Source of the DNA: Neorhizobium sp.
Lineage (GTDB): Bacteria; Pseudomonadota; Alphaproteobacteria; Rhizobiales; Rhizobiaceae
Assembly: GCA_028283725.1 (NCBI GenBank)
Contig: JAPWKC010000003.1
Location: forward strand, 868,001-932,000
Direction: 5' to 3'
DNA length: 64,000 nt
The position numbers and the translations under genes are program-made. A model generated the notes under the pieces. The model saw nothing but the letters and a program-made list of their open reading frames with translations, was not told the DNA's origin and ran no database searches. Position 1 is the first letter of the stretch, and each line of letters starts with the position of its first letter. Below are positions 57,825 through 64,000 of this stretch, piece by piece.

Positions 57825-59038
57825 TCGCTGTCGATCTCGTCCAGCATGTCCTTGCGCTTGGCATCGTAATAATAGCCGCGGGCATAGAGCTGAATGGCGT
57901 TGTCGTTCTTGTTGTCGGCAACCAGCCAGGCGCCGCGCAGATACTTGATCGCGTATTTGAGGTTCGTCTCGGCGTCGAGCAGACCCTTCGGCGGACCCTG
58001 ATAGCCCATGGCCTTGGCGGTGGCGTAACGGATCTGCATCAGGCCCCAATAGCCGTTCTTGTGATAGGCCTTGGGGTCGTATTTGCTTTCGCGGTGGACA
58101 ACGCGGTGAACCAGCGATTCCGGAACACCGTAGAGGCCGGCATAGCGGTGAATGAGCTTCTTCAGTTCCGGCGGTGCGCTCGCTGCCGTGTCAGGAAGCG
58201 GATCGCCGGGGGCCGGCGGGAAATCCGTGCCGCGATCGATCGCCGAGATGGCGGAGACCGCCTTCGGCTGGCCGGCATAGGCAAGCGTCGTGACGCCGGG
58301 CGCCGGCAGTGACGGGCCGGTATCGGGGCGCGGCAGCGGGATGACATGCTGGAGCGCCACCATATCGGGCGTCAGCTCCGGCTCGTCGAGGGCAATCGCC
58401 TGGGCGGCGGCCGGCTGGATCTGGCCGCTGGCGACGGCCTGTGCGACCGGCGGCGACAGGAGGCGGCTGGATTTCTGCGACACTGCGCCTGCCGAAGCGG
58501 GCGAAGCCGACTGCGATTGATACTGCACCGCGACCTGCTGGCCCTGAGTTTGGGCTTGTACGCCGGCTGGGGCCTGATGCGGCTGAAACTGTCCCTGCGC
58601 TGCGACCTGAGCCTGGGTGAGCGGCTGGGCCTGCGCCAGAACAGGGGGCTGCACGGCTGCGGAAATGGTCTGCGGCTTGAAGGCGAGGATCGGCGCCATC
58701 GTCGGCGATGCCATGGCGGCGGACTGGACGGAGGAGGTTTCCGCTTCGGCCGGAACCGGAACGGCGATGCGGCCTGTCTTGGTGAGCGCGACCGTCGGCT
58801 GCGCGGCCATCTGGGCTTCGCCATTGCCGCCCTGTGCGACCATGATCGGCTGGTTGCCGACGGGAAGGGGACCGTTGAACTGTGTCGCCGGTCCTTCGGC
58901 GGAAGCCACCTTGGCGGTTCCGGCGTGTTCCGCCGAAGCCATCTTCTGGTCGCGTTCGACGCTCGAACATCCGGCAAGTGCCGACGACATCATCAATGCC
59001 GCAGCCGTTCCACGGCCGATGAACCGAATTACCGCCAT
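57734..59038 (-). CDS. SLT lytic transglycosylase lipoprotein with long disordered spacer
   Basis: The start at 59038 places a lipobox (SSALAGCSS) after a short hydrophobic leader and gives 434 residues. Residues about 45-310 are rich in Q, A, P and V and look disordered. The C-terminal SLT domain (about 325-420) has the catalytic Glu in VVHRESKYDPKAY and the GYWGLMQIRYATAKAMGY segment. The lipid anchor and flexible spacer would let the enzyme reach the peptidoglycan. The 3' end overlaps the convergent serine hydrolase gene. Confidence 0.86.
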   Translation of the reverse strand: MAVIRFIGRGTAAALMMSSALAGCSSVERDQKMASAEHAGTAKVASAEGPATQFNGPLPVGNQPIMVAQGGNGEAQMAAQPTVALTKTGRIAVPVPAEAETSSVQSAAMASPTMAPILAFKPQTISAAVQPPVLAQAQPLTQAQVAAQGQFQPHQAPAGVQAQTQGQQVAVQYQSQSASPASAGAVSQKSSRLLSPPVAQAVASGQIQPAAAQAIALDEPELTPDMVALQHVIPLPRPDTGPSLPAPGVTTLAYAGQPKAVSAISAIDRGTDFPPAPGDPLPDTAASAPPELKKLIHRYAGLYGVPESLVHRVVHRESKYDPKAYHKNGYWGLMQIRYATAKAMGYQGPPKGLLDAETNLKYAIKYLRGAWLVADNKNDNAIQLYARGYYYDAKRKDMLDEIDSDQRPTAVAFSMPVSAPAGIAASVPAKKPGS

Positions 59039-59184
59039 TGGGTCGCTTTCATAATAATTGGTTACCCCGGCCCGCCCAAAAGTTACCAAATCTGGATTTT
59101 CATTAACGTATAAGGCGACGGCGGGCAAGATGGCCAGATCGGCTCATCCGCACTTGCCATCTCGGCGGTCCTTGTCGGAGCCGC

Positions 59185-59820
59185 TCAGGCCGCAATCCGC
59201 CGATAGCCGGCCGTGACTGCACGTCGGGCGATGAATACCTGCCGGGACTTGCCCGAGCCTGTCGGGGACGTGCGGCGAATCCGGCGGCGGCGCACGGAGA
59301 GCGAAGGGGCGAGCGCTATGAAAAGCGCTGCCGCGAGCGTGGCTGCAAGGAAGACGATGAAGAGTTCCGCAGCCGTCAGCAAGGTTGCTGTGGATTGCGT
59401 CAGGAACTGCGTCTGAAGCGCTGCCAGAGCCACGACATAACGGGCGCTGGCAAGCGGTGCATTCAAGACATGCGAGAAAATTCTGACGGCGCGGCGTTCC
59501 GGCAGATTGTCGTTGTCGGCGACCGGGCCCTTGGCGCGCGGGTCCTGGAAAGACCAGAGGACGTAGAGCATCAGATAGGCGACGGCGGCCCAGGAGAGCG
59601 TGTCCATCGCCGCGGGCAGGTAGAAGGCGACAAGGAACATCGGCACCAGCCCGATGGCGAAGGCGGCGGACAGGCCAAGCACGAGCCCCGGCACCGTCAC
59701 GAAGGCGATGACGCGGCCGCGCTGGAGCGAAAAGGTCGCCGCAAGCCGCTTCACCGGGCTTGGAAGCAGGACGAAGAAGATGGTGGTCGCGACAAAAGCG
59801 AACCATAGATCAAGCGTCAT
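59185..59820 (-). CDS. LysE/RhtB-like membrane protein, divergent
   Basis: The 211-residue product has about five or six hydrophobic segments, and its size and spacing match LysE-family amino acid exporters. The usual PGP motif after the first helix is replaced by LLPSPVKR, and the C-terminus is very basic (RRRRIRRTSPTGSGK), so it is a divergent member. Substrate unknown. Confidence 0.65.
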   Translation of the reverse strand: MTLDLWFAFVATTIFFVLLPSPVKRLAATFSLQRGRVIAFVTVPGLVLGLSAAFAIGLVPMFLVAFYLPAAMDTLSWAAVAYLMLYVLWSFQDPRAKGPVADNDNLPERRAVRIFSHVLNAPLASARYVVALAALQTQFLTQSTATLLTAAELFIVFLAATLAAALFIALAPSLSVRRRRIRRTSPTGSGKSRQVFIARRAVTAGYRRIAA

Positions 59821-59894
59821 CCCACTGTCCTTCCCGGCTCAGCCGGCGTCCGTTATCGGTGTTGATGGATCGAAGCCCGTAGCATGTCGCGGGC

Positions 59895-61118
59895 TCAAGC
59901 CTGCTCGTAGCGCTGGCCGATCGTGTCCATCACGTCTGCAAACCATTTTGCCGTCAGATCGAAATGTTTTCCACCCTTGATTCTGGGGAATTCGATGGTT
60001 CTCAACCGTCCGTTCTGCTCTTCGTCGTGACCGGTGACACCGGAGACGCCGTTCAGCGCACTTTCGACGGCCAGATCGACCATGCCCTTGATCAGCATCA
60101 AGTCGGCACCGTTGGCCGGCGCCGAGCGGGCGAAATAGCCCGATTTCTGCACCAGCGAGCGGTCGGCGCCGAGGAGCGCGGCGAACCGGCTCTGGAACCA
60201 GTTGCCGACATTGATGGCGTCAAGCTTCACATGGCCGAAGGCATCGCGCTTGATCATGTCGCCGGCCGCTTCGCGTTCTGCGACGATCGCATCGAGGCAG
60301 GCGCCTTCCGAGACGAAAAGGGCGACGGTGCCGCGCTTGTCCATGACCGCTTTCAGCCGCTCGGCCTCGCCTTCGAGATCGAATTTCATCTCGGGGAGGT
60401 AGAGGCCGTCTATGGCCTTCAGATGCCCATCCATCATCAGGCCGTCGACATAGTCGTTGCCGTCGATCTTCTGGATATAGGCGCGGGCGGTCGCGGCGGT
60501 CAGCCAGCCGCAGCTGCGGCCCATCACCTCGTGGATCACGAGGGTGCGCGGGGCGGCGGTCTGTTCATTGGAGACGTTGTCGAAGAAATCGGCGCCGGCT
60601 TCGGCGGCCGTCCATGCGCCCAGCGACTGGCGGATCGGCACGACGTCGTTGTCCACCGTCTTCGGCAGGCCGACGACGGTCAGGTCATAGCCGTTGCCGG
60701 CGAGATAGGCGGCAAGATCGGCAGCCGTCGTATTGGTGTCGTCGCCACCGATCGTGTGGAGAATGGTGACGCCGTCGGCGGCGAGCCGCTCGGCCGCCAC
60801 TTTCAGCGGATCGTCGCCTTCCTTGACGAGGCCGCGCTTGACGCAGTCGGCGGCATTGGTGAGCTTGACGCGGCTGTTGCCGATCGGCGAGCCGCCGTAG
60901 CGGTGAAGGAGTGGCGCCTTTTCACGCATTTGCGGCGTGATCTCGATACTGTCGCCCAGAAGAACACCCTGATAGCCGGAGCGATAGGCGATGATCTCTG
61001 CTTGCGGGGCGATTTCGCTATAGCGCTCGATCAATCCGCCGACGGCGGACGAGAGGCAGGGCGCAAGCCCGCCTGCGGTGAGCAGCGCAACCTTGGTATT
61101 CTCTTTGTTTCCGGCCAT
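59895..61118 (-). CDS. pfp: Pyrophosphate-dependent 6-phosphofructokinase
   Basis: The start at 61118 has AGGAGG five bases upstream and gives 407 residues. TAGGLAPCLSSAVGG near 13, GGDDTNTTA near 110 and LPKTVDNDV near 140 define the family. The Asp in GGDDT and the Lys in PKTVDND are the two residues that distinguish PPi-dependent from ATP-dependent enzymes (GGDGS, PGTIDND). It interconverts fructose-6-phosphate and fructose-1,6-bisphosphate with PPi, reversibly. It is monocistronic. Confidence 0.92.
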   Translation of the reverse strand: MAGNKENTKVALLTAGGLAPCLSSAVGGLIERYSEIAPQAEIIAYRSGYQGVLLGDSIEITPQMREKAPLLHRYGGSPIGNSRVKLTNAADCVKRGLVKEGDDPLKVAAERLAADGVTILHTIGGDDTNTTAADLAAYLAGNGYDLTVVGLPKTVDNDVVPIRQSLGAWTAAEAGADFFDNVSNEQTAAPRTLVIHEVMGRSCGWLTAATARAYIQKIDGNDYVDGLMMDGHLKAIDGLYLPEMKFDLEGEAERLKAVMDKRGTVALFVSEGACLDAIVAEREAAGDMIKRDAFGHVKLDAINVGNWFQSRFAALLGADRSLVQKSGYFARSAPANGADLMLIKGMVDLAVESALNGVSGVTGHDEEQNGRLRTIEFPRIKGGKHFDLTAKWFADVMDTIGQRYEQA

Positions 61119-61459
61119 CGATCCTCCTTCGTGCCCTTTTCGTGCGAGACGGTCCGGGCATCGGCTAAAACGATGAAAGGGATGCGGCAGGAGGGGCGTC
61201 GTGTAAAGTGAAACCCGGATGAAAATTTGTGACGAAGCCGCATTCGCCACGCCATCCTCATGCGCAGCGCGCCATCCGTGCGCTCTGATGCCGGTCGGGA
61301 CACGCAAACGTGAGGGCACATCGGGGCCGGTTACGGGTTTTCGGATGACCAATCCGCCGCGAAAAGGCCGGGATTGTTCGAAATAGGTGAACATAGTTTA
61401 ATCCGTCGCCGTCCGCCGCGCCCGTTGCAAATCCCGGGCCAATCTGGTCAATTGCGCAC
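61119..61459. other. Divergent intergenic region between pfp and the DjlA-like gene
   Basis: The 341 bases hold the AGGAGG site of pfp near the left end and presumably both promoters. The stretch 61385-61420 is A+T-rich. No gene or repeat was recognised. Confidence 0.45.
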
Positions 61460-62203
61460 ATGATTTTCGATTTCGATTGCCTGCATATTTCCTCTTTCTG
61501 GGAACGCCTGATCGGCGCCATCGGCGACGCGGCCGGAAGCGCACTCGGCCGTGTGGTCGAGGCGATCCGCACCCTGTTCGAGGGCGACCCGGAAACGCGC
61601 CGTCAGGTGTCTTTCTCCGTGGCGATCATCGCGCTCTCGGCGAAGATGGCAAAGGCAGACGGCGTCGTGACCGAAGCCGAGGTGAAAGCCTTCCAGCAGA
61701 TCTTCGATTTTCCCGATGAGGAAGCCCGCAACGTCGCGCGCCTCTACAATCTCGCACGGCAGGATATTGCCGGTTACGAGGCTTATGCCTCTAACCTTGC
61801 CAATCTCTGCTCGACGGGCGCCTCGCAGAACTGCCCGATGCTGGAAAACGTCATCGACGGCCTGTTCCATATCGCCAAGGCCGACGGGCTGATCCACGAG
61901 AAGGAAATGGATTTTCTGGCGCGGATCGCGGAGATCTTCCGCATCGACGAAGAACGGTTCCGCCGGATCATGGCGCGGCATGTCCATCTCGAAGGGCGCG
62001 ATCCCTATCTCATTCTCGGTGTATCCCGCGACGACGATTTCGCGACGATCCGCAAACATTACCGGCTTCTCGTCTCCGAGCATCACCCTGACCGGCTGAT
62101 CGCGCGCGGCGTGCCGGCGGCGCTTCATACGGCCGCCAACGAGCGCATGGCCGCCCTCAACGAAGCCTATGCCGAAATCGAGAAAGAGCGCCGCGCCGCA
62201 TGA
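61460..62203 (+). CDS. TerB-J domain co-chaperone, DjlA-like
   Basis: The 247-residue protein has a TerB-like helical domain (about 50-160) with KMAKADGVVTEAEV and HIAKADGLIHEKE repeats, and a C-terminal J domain (about 178-240) with the HPD tripeptide in SEHHPDRLI. DjlA proteins stimulate DnaK ATPase at the inner membrane. This one lacks a clear N-terminal membrane helix, having only a short amphipathic start. The next gene's ATG overlaps its stop (ATGA), coupling it to the amidase. Confidence 0.85.
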   Translation: MIFDFDCLHISSFWERLIGAIGDAAGSALGRVVEAIRTLFEGDPETRRQVSFSVAIIALSAKMAKADGVVTEAEVKAFQQIFDFPDEEARNVARLYNLARQDIAGYEAYASNLANLCSTGASQNCPMLENVIDGLFHIAKADGLIHEKEMDFLARIAEIFRIDEERFRRIMARHVHLEGRDPYLILGVSRDDDFATIRKHYRLLVSEHHPDRLIARGVPAALHTAANERMAALNEAYAEIEKERRAA

Positions 62204-62988
62204 GCGATCTGATCGCCGATCATTCTGGCGCGCGCGTGATGCCGTCGCCCAACCATGGGCCGCGGGTCTGGGGCGAGGGGGCGGAAAACCAGGACGCCGA
62301 CCGTCGCCCCGACATGATCCTTCTCCATTATACGGGCATGCCATCCGATGCAGGCGCGCTTGCGTGGTTGCGCAATCCGGCGAGCCAGGTGTCGAGCCAC
62401 TATTTCGTCCAGCAGGACGGCATGATCATCCAGATGGTGCCGGAGACGCGCCGGGCCTGGCATGCGGGCAAGAGCGTCTGGGCCGGCGAGACCGACATCA
62501 ATTCCTGCTCCATCGGCATCGAGATCGCCAATGCCGGCCATCCCGGCGGATTGCCCGATTACCCGGAAAAGCAGATCGCAGCGGTCGTCGAATTGTGTCG
62601 TGATTGCGGCGAACGGTGGGGTATAAGCCCCGAACGGGTGCTTGGGCACTCGGATGTCGCGCCCGTCCGCAAGGTCGATCCGGGCGAAAATTTCCCATGG
62701 GCATACCTGCATTCCAAGGGTATCGGGCACTTCGTCGAGCCGAGCCCGATTGGCGGTGGCCGGTTCTTCCATCAGGGCGAAAGCGGCCAGCCGATCGAGG
62801 CCTTGCAGTCGATGCTGTCGCTCTATGGTTACGGTGTTGAGATCACAGGAAATTTCTGCGAGCGCACGAAAGGCGTCGTGGAGGCCTTCCAACGGCATTT
62901 CCGTCCTGCACGCGTCGATGGTATCGCCGATTATTCGACTATCGATACGCTTCATCGTCTTCTGACGTCGCTGCCGCATTACAGCTGA
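62200..62988 (+). CDS. N-acetylmuramoyl-L-alanine amidase, AmiD-like
   Basis: The 262-residue protein has an Amidase_2 domain (about 30-165) with zinc ligands in LLHYT near 43 and GHSDVAPVRKVDPG near 150, and a peptidoglycan_binding_1 domain (about 190-255). No signal peptide is seen, so it may act in the cytoplasm on recycled muropeptides, like AmpD, despite its AmiD-like architecture. It is translationally coupled to the DjlA-like gene. Confidence 0.88.
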   Translation: MSDLIADHSGARVMPSPNHGPRVWGEGAENQDADRRPDMILLHYTGMPSDAGALAWLRNPASQVSSHYFVQQDGMIIQMVPETRRAWHAGKSVWAGETDINSCSIGIEIANAGHPGGLPDYPEKQIAAVVELCRDCGERWGISPERVLGHSDVAPVRKVDPGENFPWAYLHSKGIGHFVEPSPIGGGRFFHQGESGQPIEALQSMLSLYGYGVEITGNFCERTKGVVEAFQRHFRPARVDGIADYSTIDTLHRLLTSLPHYS

Positions 62989-63026
62989 ACAATGACGGTT
63001 TGAAACCCCTTAAAACGAAGGGGTGA

Positions 63027-63047
63027 GGCGGCGTTTTGTGCGCCGCC
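63027..63047 (+). terminator. GC-rich hairpin after the amidase gene
   Basis: GGCGGCG and CGCCGCC form a 7-base-pair stem around TTTTGTG, 39 bases after the stop codon. It lacks a T-run, so termination is uncertain. Confidence 0.45.
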
Positions 63048-63226
63048 ACAGACTTACCGTATTAGGCCGCTCTAAAGGACCGGCGACGCAGCCATAGCAT
63101 GTAGAGCGGGCTGCTACTTTAAACCAACGGGGTCGTGTGATCCGCCGTGCCGTCATCCGGCGACGCGGCGAGAGGGCGTGCGTTATTCGCCCGCACACCT
63201 GCCGGTCCGGAGACGAACCAAACTCG

Positions 63227-63949
63227 ATGAACAAACTGGCTATTACAGCCGCGGCGGGCCTTGTCATGCTCGCCGCGACGACAGAACTCGTGCGTGCACA
63301 GGACGGCGGAGAGATGACCGTCTATACCAAGCCGCTGATCACCGAAAGCAGGGCGGCATCCGATGCCGGTTCCAAACCAGACGGGCCGCGCGACAATGCC
63401 CAGGAGATCAAACCCTGGGAAACCCGCGATACGGGGTTCGCCGCGCCTGACGACGTGACCAAGCGGATGGTCAGGCATCTGCATTACGCCGCGCTCATCG
63501 AGAAATATGCCGCCATGAACGGCGTGCCGGTCGAGCTTGCAACGGCCGTCATCCAGATCGAGAGCAATTTCCGTCCGACTGTTCGCGGCAGTGCCGGCGA
63601 GATCGGGCTGATGCAGGTCAAGCCGGCCACGGCGCGTCTGATGGGCTATCGGGGTTCCGATTACGGGCTTTTCGACCCGGAGACCAATATCCGATTCGGG
63701 ATGAAATATCTGGCTGGCGCCCACGCGCTTGGCGACGGCAAGATCTGCGGCACGATCCTCAAATACAATGCCGGCCATGGCGCCAGACGGATGAACCCGG
63801 TGTCGCAGCGCTACTGCAACCGGGTGAAGTCGGTGATCGCTCAAAGTGACGAGGATGGCACGAGCGTGGTTGCGGATGTCTCTGGCCCGGCCGTTGCCTA
63901 TGGTCGCGCAGCACAGCTTTCGGCCAGCCACATGCCTTTGGTATTCTGA
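63227..63949 (+). CDS. Secreted SLT-domain lytic transglycosylase
   Basis: The ATG at 63227 begins a signal peptide (MNKLAITAAAGLVMLAAT, cleavage near VRAQD) and gives 240 residues. The SLT domain (about 90-205) has the catalytic Glu in AVIQIESNFRPTVRG and the GEIGLMQVKPATARLMGY motif. It cleaves peptidoglycan glycan strands in the periplasm. The ribosome binding site is weak (GGAGA about 14 bases upstream), so the start is not certain. It is the third gene of a rightward cell-wall run. Confidence 0.87.
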   Translation: MNKLAITAAAGLVMLAATTELVRAQDGGEMTVYTKPLITESRAASDAGSKPDGPRDNAQEIKPWETRDTGFAAPDDVTKRMVRHLHYAALIEKYAAMNGVPVELATAVIQIESNFRPTVRGSAGEIGLMQVKPATARLMGYRGSDYGLFDPETNIRFGMKYLAGAHALGDGKICGTILKYNAGHGARRMNPVSQRYCNRVKSVIAQSDEDGTSVVADVSGPAVAYGRAAQLSASHMPLVF

Positions 63950-64000
63950 TTCCGCAAACGGCTCTATGTCTTTGCTTTTACGCAATTCCAGGCGAAAAAC

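Overview
The window is high-GC, densely coded alphaproteobacterial DNA, most likely a main chromosome of a Rhizobiaceae member (Rhizobium/Agrobacterium-like). This rests on a heme-type FixL with FixJ and a cysteine-free FixK, a cobalamin-dependent metH, an ArsR-methyltransferase regulator in front of metF, the betaine-lipid genes btaA/btaB, a pyrophosphate-type phosphofructokinase, many ABC importers, and a chemoreceptor ending in DWEEF. No tRNA, rRNA, CRISPR array, prophage or replication origin was recognised. The one clear mobile element is an IS110-family insertion sequence near 34.1-35.2 kb.

Layout. 0-9 kb: a DUF922 metalloprotease-like protein, an M20 peptidase, a leftward operon with a probable heterodimeric ABC exporter pair plus a DMT permease, and a rightward two-domain protein joining a glyoxalase/dioxygenase half to an alpha/beta-hydrolase half. 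8.7-15.1 kb: a leftward Dpp/Opp-type operon (binding protein, two permeases, two ATPases) ending in a class V aminotransferase. 15.4-19.7 kb: the oxygen circuit fixL-fixJ-fixT-like-fixK and a stand-alone receiver. 19.8-27.5 kb: an AGE-family sugar isomerase, metH, a PP2C-like phosphatase and an MFS transporter. 27.6-31.7 kb: a PotABCD/iron-type ABC importer. 32.6-35.5 kb: an ethanolamine-permease-like transporter, then the IS110 element.

35.5-45.3 kb: an L,D-transpeptidase, a DUF4432 epimerase-like protein, a DUF442/RidA pair, a 43-residue membrane miniprotein, a ThDP enzyme/CoA-transferase pair, an alpha/beta hydrolase and ettA. 45.5-50 kb: a chemoreceptor and the sahR-like/metF pair. 50-64 kb: a 25-residue membrane miniprotein, a DMT permease, btaAB, a serine hydrolase, a LysE-like protein, PPi-phosphofructokinase, a DjlA-like co-chaperone and several cell-wall enzymes (MltB, GH25, two SLT transglycosylases, an AmiD-like amidase).

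Two regulatory circuits can be read from the sequence. First, FixL (heme sensor) and FixJ precede two CTACGTAG boxes upstream of fixK, while a small receiver protein resembling the FixL antikinase FixT lies between fixJ and fixK with a FixK-like box upstream: a sensor, cascade and feedback inhibitor in one block. Second, the same 20-base AT-rich element stands immediately upstream of both metH and the ArsR-methyltransferase/metF operon 27 kb away, defining a local S-adenosylmethionine-cycle regulon. Product names come from recognising motifs in translated sequence, not from database searches.
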